64,000 bases of DNA from Armatimonas sp043757465 (GTDB taxonomy: Bacteria > Armatimonadota > Armatimonadia > Armatimonadales > Armatimonadaceae): assembly GCF_043757465.1 (NCBI RefSeq), contig NZ_JAYVPL010000073.1, positions 1 to 64,000 of the forward strand, read 5' to 3'. The position numbers and the translations under genes were made by a program. The notes under the pieces were generated by a model. It ran no database searches and was not told the DNA's origin. It saw only the letters and a list, made by a program, of their open reading frames with translations. Of the stretch, positions 57,739-64,000 are shown piece after piece (the stretch's first letter is position 1; each line of letters opens with the position of its first letter).

Positions 57739-58124
57739 GGAGCTTTCTCGCTCTCTTTGGCCTCAGCAATCAGCGCCGAGAGCCGCGCTAGGTCATCGTC
57801 GCTGAGGCTGCGCTCTTTGGATTGTAGGAGGGTCGCCACCGTGCGCTCAATCGAGCCGCCAAAAAACGTCTTGACCACACGCTCTAAGGCTCCCTCCGCA
57901 ACGGCTTGGGCGGGAGCGAGGGGCAAATAAACATAGCGCCCGTCTTCCTCTTTGTGGGTGAGGTGTCCTTTTTTCTCCAGAATTCCCAGCAAGGAGCGGA
58001 CGGTGTTGTAGCCCGGTGGGTCGGGGAGCGCCTCTTGAATCTCCGCAACACTCCCCTGGCTGCGTGCCCAGATCACATCCATAATCTGCCGCTCGCGCCT
58101 ACTTAGCTTCTCCGTTAACTGCAT
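57735..58124 (-). CDS. BlaI/MecI-family repressor
   Basis: About 129 residues from MQLTEKLSRRERQIMDVIWA. The winged helix has GSVAEIQEALPDPPGYNTVR and LLGILEKKGHLTHKEEDGRYVYLP; the C-terminal dimerisation and cleavage region follows (GALERVVKTFFGGSIERTVA). It should bind the two palindromes at 58124-58183 and be cut by the M56 protein encoded downstream, whose ATG overlaps its stop. An in-frame ATG at 58142 lies upstream of the proposed -10 and is rejected. Confidence 0.88.
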   Translation of the reverse strand: MQLTEKLSRRERQIMDVIWARSQGSVAEIQEALPDPPGYNTVRSLLGILEKKGHLTHKEEDGRYVYLPLAPAQAVAEGALERVVKTFFGGSIERTVATLLQSKERSLSDDDLARLSALIAEAKESEKAP

Positions 58125-58183
58125 GCGGAAATTTTCGCACACTAAATCGCCGATGTCAAGAGTTTGATGCGAATTTTTTCGCA
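58124..58183 (-). promoter_or_regulatory. BlaI-type promoter with two palindromic operators
   Basis: Operator 1 TGCGGAAATTTTCGCA (58124-58139) covers the -10 region and the start codon. Operator 2 TGCGAATTTTTTCGCA (58168-58183) lies just upstream of a perfect -35 TTGACA (minus strand, 58154-58159), which is 17 bp from GAAAAT at 58131-58136. Arms are TGCG-AA/TT-CGCA in both. Centres are 44 bp apart, close to four helical turns, so two repressor dimers could bind one face. Confidence 0.75.
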
Positions 58184-58193
58184 GTGGGTGTTT

Positions 58194-58940
58194 TTAGAAG
58201 ACGCGTTTTCCGCCGCACCAGTCGGCGAAGATGAGCTCGGGGCTGGTAAGAATGCGCTTGAGATTGCTCGGGGCATCCATGCTCCCAATGCAGACGGCGT
58301 GCTCCTCTTTGCGATCCACCATGCGATTAAAGCAGGTCACGAACTGACGACTATCGGGTGAGACACAAAAACCGCTGTAGCCGTACTCCCCCCAGGGCTC
58401 GGCGCGTCCGGTGGCGACCTCAACTTTGAGCGCCGTGTGCCACTTGCCCTCGCGATTGCCGCCCGCAAGCTGCGTCGCGAGCACAAAGGCTGTGGTTCCC
58501 GGAAGCGCGATGAGGTTTAACGCCCCGCCACTGATGCCTGTCTCATCCCAGAATTTTTCGGCGGCAGGGCTAAGAATCAGCTTACGCAGAGGCCCGCCTG
58601 GAGCACGAAAGCCTGTGACTAAGTCTCTGTTCGACTCGATCTCCAGCTTGAGAATGGGGCTGCCGGTCTCGGGCGCACTGGCAGGTGTGCGCTTGGAGCC
58701 ATCGGGCGCGCAGCGCATCCAGGTGAGAACACTCTCCCCCGTTGTGGTACTGGTCTTGCCCGTGTCCAGAGCATAGAGAATACTCGTGGCATCACCGCTC
58801 CAGCGCGGCTGGCGACAGGGCAGCTTTTCGTGTGTGAGGCGCAGGCGCGCCGAGCCATCGGGGTTCATGCGCCAGAGCTGTGGGATTTTCTCACCGCTGA
58901 GCGCTCCGGCAACCACAAGGAGCTTATCCTTAGGCAACAT
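58194..58940 (-). CDS. TolB-like beta-propeller (PD40) protein
   Basis: 248 residues. Blades can be read in IPQLWRMNPDGSARLRLTHE, CRQPRWSGDATSILYALDT and YSGFCVSPDSRQFVTCFN, the PD40/WD40-like pattern of TolB C-terminal propellers. No signal peptide is evident, and the copy is short (about four or five blades). The start overlaps the 3' end of the upstream isomerase-like gene by 11 bp, so the two are coupled. Role unknown, perhaps carbohydrate handling. Confidence 0.65.
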   Translation of the reverse strand: MLPKDKLLVVAGALSGEKIPQLWRMNPDGSARLRLTHEKLPCRQPRWSGDATSILYALDTGKTSTTTGESVLTWMRCAPDGSKRTPASAPETGSPILKLEIESNRDLVTGFRAPGGPLRKLILSPAAEKFWDETGISGGALNLIALPGTTAFVLATQLAGGNREGKWHTALKVEVATGRAEPWGEYGYSGFCVSPDSRQFVTCFNRMVDRKEEHAVCIGSMDAPSNLKRILTSPELIFADWCGGKRVF

Positions 58941-59736
58941 AGGGCAATACTAGTTCTTTCTGCCGCTCCAGGCTCTCCCAGACAGCGCCGGGAGCGCCGT
59001 AGACCAGCGTGTAGGGGCCAGAAAAATTCACCGTGCGGGTGATCTCTAAACACCGGAGAAAGTCATCGTCGTTGTCCCACTTGGCGTGGCAACCCTCTGC
59101 GTACTGCGCAATCTGGGCGAGATTTTCATATTTCTCAGGGCCGCCCCAGTTCCCAAAATCAAAGGTCATCCCCACGGAGCCGCCGGTCCGCTCTATAAGA
59201 GTGTGGATCGCTGAGGGGGTTGAGAGTGTTGGAAACCAGTTCTCGATCATCACGTGCACCCCGCGCACATAGGCTTCCATTGTCAGAATCCGAAGCTGCG
59301 CAATAGACTTCGCAAGGGACGTGTCGGTGAGAGGCTGCTTGCCCCCGATAATGCGCACGCACTTTGCGCCGAGCTGCGAGGCTTTATCCAGCCAGCCAAT
59401 AATCCAGTCCCGGTCTCTATCGCCAAACTCAGGGTGGTTGATATCGCCGTCATCAATGAGCAGGCTCCAGAGCGCCACCCCGGCCTCCTCCCGCGCCGCC
59501 GCCCACTCCTCCAAGTAGCAGTCGCTTGTGTCGAGAAGATGAAAGTGACAGAGCTCCATGGTTCTGATGCCACGCTTTGCCAATTCACGCGGGACATGCA
59601 GCAAATTCAGTGTGCTCCCCTCGCGCGGCGGCATCAGACGCGCATCAGGATCACCGGGTCGCCCCGGGGCGACCGTGCCGATAAGCTCATGGAGCGCCCA
59701 GGTGGAAACCGAGAGACGTCTAGGCGTGTTGATCAT
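58930..59736 (-). CDS. Sugar phosphate isomerase/epimerase-like TIM barrel
   Basis: 268 residues of the xylose-isomerase-like/AP-endonuclease-2 superfamily. TMELCHFHLLDTSDCYLEEW, LWSLLIDDGDINHPEFGDRD, CVRIIGGKQPLTD, HVMIENWFPTLSTPSAIHTL and VGMTFDFGNWGGPEKYENLA carry the metal-binding Glu (MIEN) and Asp (FDFGN). It probably isomerises or epimerises a sugar or hydroxyacid. No transport partner is adjacent; the propeller gene follows. Confidence 0.82.
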   Translation of the reverse strand: MINTPRRLSVSTWALHELIGTVAPGRPGDPDARLMPPREGSTLNLLHVPRELAKRGIRTMELCHFHLLDTSDCYLEEWAAAREEAGVALWSLLIDDGDINHPEFGDRDRDWIIGWLDKASQLGAKCVRIIGGKQPLTDTSLAKSIAQLRILTMEAYVRGVHVMIENWFPTLSTPSAIHTLIERTGGSVGMTFDFGNWGGPEKYENLAQIAQYAEGCHAKWDNDDDFLRCLEITRTVNFSGPYTLVYGAPGAVWESLERQKELVLPYVA

Positions 59737-59913
59737 GCGCTGATTATAGCGTATTTTTCCTCACTCGTTTTAATACCTGTTTTTCATTAATATGCATTTT
59801 CAGGACAATTAAATGCCGTATACTCTCGTAGGAATACTCTCAGTTTAGTTTAGTTCTATAAGTCAGGTTTTTATGGCTCTCGTGTTCTTGTTATGAAGTT
59901 GAAAGGAAAGTAT

Positions 59914-61404
59914 ATGTCTTTACGCACATCACCGGCATGGGGCCGTGCCGCTCTCACGCTCTCACTGGGGATCGCGCCCCTCGCGCTTCCCACAGCAGCC
60001 TACGCGACAGCGTTCTTTACCGATTTGGCGAGCGCCTACCCTGGATCCTATGCGGCTGGGGGCTCGGGGGGGGAGACGGTTGGCTGGGTGGACACGGGCA
60101 CGAGCGCAAATGCTGTGCGCTGGGACTCCAGCGGCACGATCACCAACCTGCATCCTGGTTCATTGCTAGGAGATAACTCCGCCTCCCTGGCGCTGGGGCT
60201 TGTGGGCAATACGACCGTGGGCTGGGGCTATGGAGATAGTACCGGCGGCTCACAGCATGCACTTATCTGGGTCAATGGAGTGGCGAGCGACTTGCATCCT
60301 GTCACTGTTTTTGGGGACGGCTACTCGGCTGCTCTGGGGATCAGCGCCGATGGCAATAAGATCGTTGGCTACGGTGCAGGAACCGGTCTGGATCTCATTG
60401 GCAATGGCTACACGGGCGGCCTGCTCGCTTCCGTTGCAATGCGTTGGGAGAACGGCTTTAACTTTGTTCTTCCCGTTAAAAATCTGACCGATGCTGGAAC
60501 CCCCGTGGAGTGGGCAGCGGCTCTAGGGATCAGCGGCAATATTGCCGTGGGTCAGGGCTTCTTGAGCACGACTGCGACAACGAGCGCCCTCCTCTGGGAT
60601 GGTGGCCTCTCGACCTACCAGCTCAGTAACCTTGAGTCTAAGGCACTTGCCGTGGATCGCGGCGACTTTGGTCTCGCATCGGCACGCACCGTGGGTGTTG
60701 TCGGAACTGAGGCTTACCTCTGGAGTGGCATTAGTGGGGGGGCAAGCCTCCATCCAACGAGCTACCTAGGCGGCGGAGGCATCTCTGAGGCACGTGCGAT
60801 CGTAGGCAACCTGATCGTCGGTGTGGGCTCAGGGGCCAACACTAGCAACAATAACCACGCTCTCGTGTGGGACAATGGGCAGTTCTACGATCTGCACACA
60901 CAGCTAGGGCTGGGGGCGAGTGCATCCTCCGAAGCCACTTCGGTGGATAGCCAGGGGTATGTCTCGGGCAACTACACGGAGAACGGGGCACAGAAGGCCT
61001 TCCGAGTGAAGTTTAGCGCAAATGGCGCACCGGGTTCCAATCCGACTCCGGCACCTACTGCTGTACCTATCCCGACTCCCGAGCCTGTTGCGACTCCAGC
61101 GCCTACCCCCGAGCCTGTTGCGACTCCCGCTCCCACTCCGGAGCCCGTTGCAACCCCGGCACCTACGCCAGAGCCTGCTGCGACTCCGGAGCCCGTGCCA
61201 GATCCAAATCCTACCCCTGAGCCTGTTGCGACTCCAGCGCCTACTCCGGAGCCTGCTGCAACCCCGGAGCCCGTGCAGAATCCAGGGCCGACCCCGGCTC
61301 CCGGCCCGGGGCAGAACCCCCAATCTGTTCCCGAGCCGGGCACCGTGGCGATCGTCCTGGTGGGAGGCGGTCTGCTTGTCCAGCGGCTACGACGGCGCAA
61401 GTAG
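59914..61404 (+). CDS. PEP-CTERM surface protein with HAF-like repeats
   Basis: About 496 residues from MSLRTSPAWGRAALTLSLGI, with AAAGGA 8 nt upstream; an ATG seven codons earlier lacks this. Signal peptide ends near AAYATA. The body has about six HAF-type repeats (TVGWGYGD, HALIWVNGVASDLHP, ALVWDNGQFYDLH), a beta-propeller-like extracellular fold. Residues about 375-465 are Pro-rich repeats (PEPVATPAPTPEPVATPAP). The end VPEPGTVAIVLVGGGLLVQR plus a basic tail is a PEP-CTERM signal for exosortase handling. Followed by a strong terminator. Confidence 0.83.
   Translation: MSLRTSPAWGRAALTLSLGIAPLALPTAAYATAFFTDLASAYPGSYAAGGSGGETVGWVDTGTSANAVRWDSSGTITNLHPGSLLGDNSASLALGLVGNTTVGWGYGDSTGGSQHALIWVNGVASDLHPVTVFGDGYSAALGISADGNKIVGYGAGTGLDLIGNGYTGGLLASVAMRWENGFNFVLPVKNLTDAGTPVEWAAALGISGNIAVGQGFLSTTATTSALLWDGGLSTYQLSNLESKALAVDRGDFGLASARTVGVVGTEAYLWSGISGGASLHPTSYLGGGGISEARAIVGNLIVGVGSGANTSNNNHALVWDNGQFYDLHTQLGLGASASSEATSVDSQGYVSGNYTENGAQKAFRVKFSANGAPGSNPTPAPTAVPIPTPEPVATPAPTPEPVATPAPTPEPVATPAPTPEPAATPEPVPDPNPTPEPVATPAPTPEPAATPEPVQNPGPTPAPGPGQNPQSVPEPGTVAIVLVGGGLLVQRLRRRK
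61041..61320 (+). repeat. Coding tandem repeat for the Pro-rich linker
   Basis: Imperfect 30- to 36-bp units coding for PEPVATPAPT and PEPAATPEPV. Codons vary between units, so selection seems to act on the protein spacing. Probably length-variable. Confidence 0.7.
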
Positions 61405-61417
61405 CTCGCACCGCAAT

Positions 61418-61452
61418 AAAAAAGGGAGGCCAGCTCAGGCCTCCCTTTTTTT
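61418..61452 (+). terminator. Strong Rho-independent terminator
   Basis: GGGAGGCC pairs with GGCCTCCC around AGCTCA; six A residues precede and seven T residues follow, so it can work in both directions. It lies 14 bp after the PEP-CTERM gene stop. Confidence 0.9.
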
Positions 61453-61541
61453 GCTTGGCCAGCTACGTGAGAAGCTCAAGGCCAGTGGGCAGGAGAAAAA
61501 GCTGACTGAACAATTATCTGCACCTGTACGACAACAACACC

Positions 61542-62900
61542 ATGAACATTCTTCTCATTCTCACGGAGGATCAGGGTACCCAGGTGGGCTATCTGGGCAC
61601 GCCGGGTGTGAAGACACCGCACATGGACAGCCTCGCCCAAACCGCCGTGGTCTTTGAGCAAGCCTTTGTGGTCTATCCTGTTTGTTCTGCCTCGAAGGCG
61701 GCACTCTACACCGGAATGTACAACCATGCCAATGGGATCCTCAACAACACCCTCAACTACCACAAGCAACGGGCGGAGATTACAGAGGTGGAGAAGAACG
61801 TCCCGCTGTACAAGCGCAATCGCATTAAGGCCGAAGTCACGACGCTCACCGAGATTTTGAGCAAGGCGGGCTACTGGCAGGGAGTCATGCATAAGATCCA
61901 CGTCACGCCCGCCGAAAAATTCCCCTACGACGAGTTCCTCCCCAATCCCAGCCAGCGAGCCGCCACAGAGTTTATTCGCCGGGCGCAGGCAACGCAAAAG
62001 CCCTGGTTTCTGCTCTACAACATCCCTAACTCGCACCGGCCCTACCCCAATAGCGACAAGAAGCCCATTCGTGTTAAACCCGAGGAAGTGACGCTCCCAA
62101 GCTATCTGCCTGACACGCCCGAAGTGCGCAAAGACTGGGCCGAGTATCTGGCGGGAATCGAGGAGGCTGATGTGCTCACCGGCGGGGCACTGGCCGCGCT
62201 CAAAGAGACGAACACCGAACGCGAGACGCTGGTGATCTTTCTGGGCGACCACGGCCCGAGTTTCCAGCATGGCAAGATGTCGCTCTACGATCTCGGTTTA
62301 CGCACGCCGCTGATGATCCGACCGCCGGGAAACGCAAAGCCGATCCGCACGAAGGCACTTGTCAGCACCGTAGACCTACTCCCGACCATTCTGGACTATG
62401 TCGGGATTCCTACGCCATCAGGAATTCATGGCAAGAGCCTGCGCCTGTTAATCGAAAATAAACCTGGAGCAACGGGAAGCGAGGCCGTGTTTGCCGAGAT
62501 CTCGCATCTTGGCCCGCTACCCAACACCGGCATGCAGGAGCGCTGTGTCTTCGATGGTCGCTACCGCCTGATCTACCGCGAAGGGCCGCCCAAAGCGTGG
62601 CGGCAGGTACCAGCCGATAACAAAGACCCCAAGCCCTGGGGCAATCGTACCTACAACGAGACGGTTCGGGTAAAAGAGCAGTTCCCACTCGCCTTTCGTG
62701 TGCTCCAGGAGATGGATCCGCAGAGCTTCGGGATCACTTTGCCCCGCTTCGAACTCTACGACACAAAGGCCGACCCCGATGAGCTGACCAACCTTGCCGA
62801 GAACTCTACGCACCGCGCAGCACTTCAGAGGCTCTATAGTCTAATCCAAGCGTGGGTGCGCCAGACAAAAGACCCCGCCGTGAAAGTGAGTCCTCTCTAG
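61542..62900 (+). CDS. Sulfatase-family enzyme with non-canonical CSASK motif
   Basis: 452 residues, alkaline-phosphatase fold. NILLILTEDQGTQVG supplies the first metal Asp; the modification site reads CSASKAALYTG with Cys48, where CxPxR is the rule. Later FLGDHGPSFQHGKMSLYDLG and TPLMIRPPG hold the distal metal and sulfate ligands. The Cys should become formylglycine, but Ala and Lys replace Pro and Arg, so maturation by FGE or an anaerobic enzyme is uncertain. No signal peptide is visible, so it may be cytoplasmic. Confidence 0.83.
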   Translation: MNILLILTEDQGTQVGYLGTPGVKTPHMDSLAQTAVVFEQAFVVYPVCSASKAALYTGMYNHANGILNNTLNYHKQRAEITEVEKNVPLYKRNRIKAEVTTLTEILSKAGYWQGVMHKIHVTPAEKFPYDEFLPNPSQRAATEFIRRAQATQKPWFLLYNIPNSHRPYPNSDKKPIRVKPEEVTLPSYLPDTPEVRKDWAEYLAGIEEADVLTGGALAALKETNTERETLVIFLGDHGPSFQHGKMSLYDLGLRTPLMIRPPGNAKPIRTKALVSTVDLLPTILDYVGIPTPSGIHGKSLRLLIENKPGATGSEAVFAEISHLGPLPNTGMQERCVFDGRYRLIYREGPPKAWRQVPADNKDPKPWGNRTYNETVRVKEQFPLAFRVLQEMDPQSFGITLPRFELYDTKADPDELTNLAENSTHRAALQRLYSLIQAWVRQTKDPAVKVSPL

Positions 62901-64000
62901 TGCCTCTTGCCATTGCTGCCCCACCGCCTAATATCGTCTTCTTACTCATTGATGACATGGGCTACGCCGATCTCTCCTGCTATGGCAGTAAGCTCGTCAA
63001 TACCAAAAATATAGACCAACTAGCACGGGAAGGCATTCGCTTTACGCAGTTTTACGTCAGCGCCCCGATCTGCTCGCCGTCGCGAACCGGACTCTTGACG
63101 GGGCAGTACCCCCAGCGCTGGCGCATCAACTCGTTTCTGGAGAACCGGGAGTCTAACACCAAGCGTGGGATGGCGCAGTGGCTAGATTTGAAAGCGCCTA
63201 GTATCGCAAGAGAGCTGCAAAAATCGGGCTACGCGACGGGGCACTTTGGCAAGTGGCACATGGGCGGCCAGCGCGATGTGGGAGATGCGCCGCTGATCAC
63301 CGAGTACGGCTTTGATACCTCGCTCACTCAGTTCGAAGGGCTGGGAGATCGGATTTTGCCACTGCTGGAAACCTACGACGGCAAGCCTCCGGCCAAGCAC
63401 GCCCTCGGTAGCGACAAGCTCGGGCGGGGAGAGATCACCTGGATGGAGCGGGCCAAGATCACCGGCGCGTTTGCTGCGCGAGCCCAGGCGTTTATGAGCG
63501 AGGCGCAGGAAAATAAGAAGCCCTTTTACGTCAATCTCTGGCTCGATGATATCCACTCGCCGTTCTTCCCGGAGAAAGCGCTGCGCAGCGACGGGACAAA
63601 AAAGACGCTCTACAACGCTGTGGTGCAGAGCATGGACGACCAGCTTGCACCGCTGCTGGGCTATCTGCACACGGTTCCCAACACCATTGTGATCGTCGCC
63701 AGCGACAACGGCCCAGAGCCGGGCGCGGGTTCGGCGGGAGCGTTTCGTGGGTTCAAAGGTAATCTCTACGAGGGCGGGATTCGTGAGCCCCTGATTGTCT
63801 GGGGGCCGGGGCGGGTCAAGTCTGGCTTGGTCAATGAGAAGTCCGTAGTCACGTCCGTGGATCTATTTCCGTCGCTGCTAAAGTTGGCGGGCGTGACGCT
63901 TCCCAAAGCCTATATTCCCGATGGCGAGGACAGGAGCGATGCCCTTCTGGGCAAGTCCCAATTACTCCGCCGCCGCCCGATTTTCTGGAAGCGCCCCCCG
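62900..64000 (+). CDS. Sulfatase, C-terminal part beyond the window
   Basis: 367 visible codons, open to the window end. GTG at 62900 overlaps the last base of the previous TAG, giving coupled translation. PNIVFLLIDDMGYADLSCYG carries the metal Asp pair; ICSPSRTGLLTGQYPQR has canonical CSPSR with Cys58; HFGKWHMGG and VIVASDNGPEPGAG hold further ligands. It should hydrolyse sulfate esters after Cys conversion to formylglycine. The N-terminus shows only a short hydrophobic run, so secretion is unclear. The pair suggests breakdown of a sulfated polysaccharide. Confidence 0.88.
   Translation, partial: MPLAIAAPPPNIVFLLIDDMGYADLSCYGSKLVNTKNIDQLAREGIRFTQFYVSAPICSPSRTGLLTGQYPQRWRINSFLENRESNTKRGMAQWLDLKAPSIARELQKSGYATGHFGKWHMGGQRDVGDAPLITEYGFDTSLTQFEGLGDRILPLLETYDGKPPAKHALGSDKLGRGEITWMERAKITGAFAARAQAFMSEAQENKKPFYVNLWLDDIHSPFFPEKALRSDGTKKTLYNAVVQSMDDQLAPLLGYLHTVPNTIVIVASDNGPEPGAGSAGAFRGFKGNLYEGGIREPLIVWGPGRVKSGLVNEKSVVTSVDLFPSLLKLAGVTLPKAYIPDGEDRSDALLGKSQLLRRRPIFWKRPP

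Noticed and set aside
61041..61320. Regular repeats that could suggest a CRISPR array
   Set aside because: They are in frame, encode a Pro-rich linker, have no unique spacers of constant length, and no cas genes are near.
1..64000. tRNA, rRNA, replication origin and prophage signals
   Set aside because: I looked for tRNA-like cloverleafs, rRNA words, DnaA-box clusters, integrase genes and att duplications and saw none I could support by eye; a tRNAscan or Infernal run would settle the RNA part.

Overview
The window is about 60% GC and gene-dense. It looks like chromosome from a member of the Armatimonadota (an Armatimonas/Fimbriimonas-like bacterium) or a close neighbour of the PVC group. 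The grounds are family content only: DUF1559-type pseudopilins with an H-x9-DG motif, a PSCyt1/DUF1549/DUF1553 protein paired with a DUF1501 protein, ASPIC/UnbV plus TPR proteins, PEP-CTERM signals, GH172 and sulfatases. There is no rRNA or tRNA to fix the taxonomy. Many starts sit 5-8 nt behind a TACAAT/TATAAT-like -10 box, which implies widespread leaderless transcripts. I used this to choose several starts.

Layout. 1-9.3 kb: a transposase edge, a DUF1559-like protein, a haem-binding DUF3365-like protein, nucleoside hydrolase, GT9 glycosyltransferase, an ABC exporter, and a convergent ASPIC/UnbV and TPR pair. 9.3-15.7 kb (minus strand): a pseudopilin, a seven-haem cytochrome, and a metal-uptake block (Fur/Zur-type regulator, DUF2946-like protein, TonB-dependent receptor, TonB) with a palindromic operator. 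15.7-22.4 kb (plus): PhoX, the PSCyt1/DUF1553 and DUF1501 pair, an SGNH hydrolase and RNase HI. 22.4-27.4 kb: BMP-type lipoprotein, MarR, pirin, DUF454, a two-domain lipoprotein and a protein with three YbjQ domains.

27.4-33.5 kb is a defence-type accessory region: type III Mod and Res, an unknown protein, XisI with a 3' scrap of xisH, and two 92-bp direct repeats exactly 500 bp apart. 33.5-35.4 kb: aldo/keto reductase, GyrI-like protein, QueD. 35.4-44.7 kb is a tightly coupled plus-strand exopolysaccharide operon (Wzz-like, Wza-like, Wzt-like, methyltransferase-like, two glycosyltransferases) with no ABC permease in the window. 44.7-52.3 kb is a patchwork of Uma2, GH172, IS110 and PEP-CTERM debris, SRAP, a structured leader with a small ORF, a sigma factor, zinc-ribbon genes behind an attenuator-like terminator, an atypical kinase and a second sigma-like pair. 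52.4-64 kb: C11 peptidase, Gfo/Idh/MocA oxidoreductase, a BlaI-M56 operon with twin operators and duplicated M56-tail modules, a beta-propeller and TIM-barrel pair, a PEP-CTERM protein and two sulfatases, the second cut by the window end.

A family of GC-rich palindromic repeats (core CCCCCTAACCCCCG and its complement) is scattered between genes, supplies stop codons to two hypothetical genes, carries the likely promoter of mod, and lies in frame inside at least three coding sequences.
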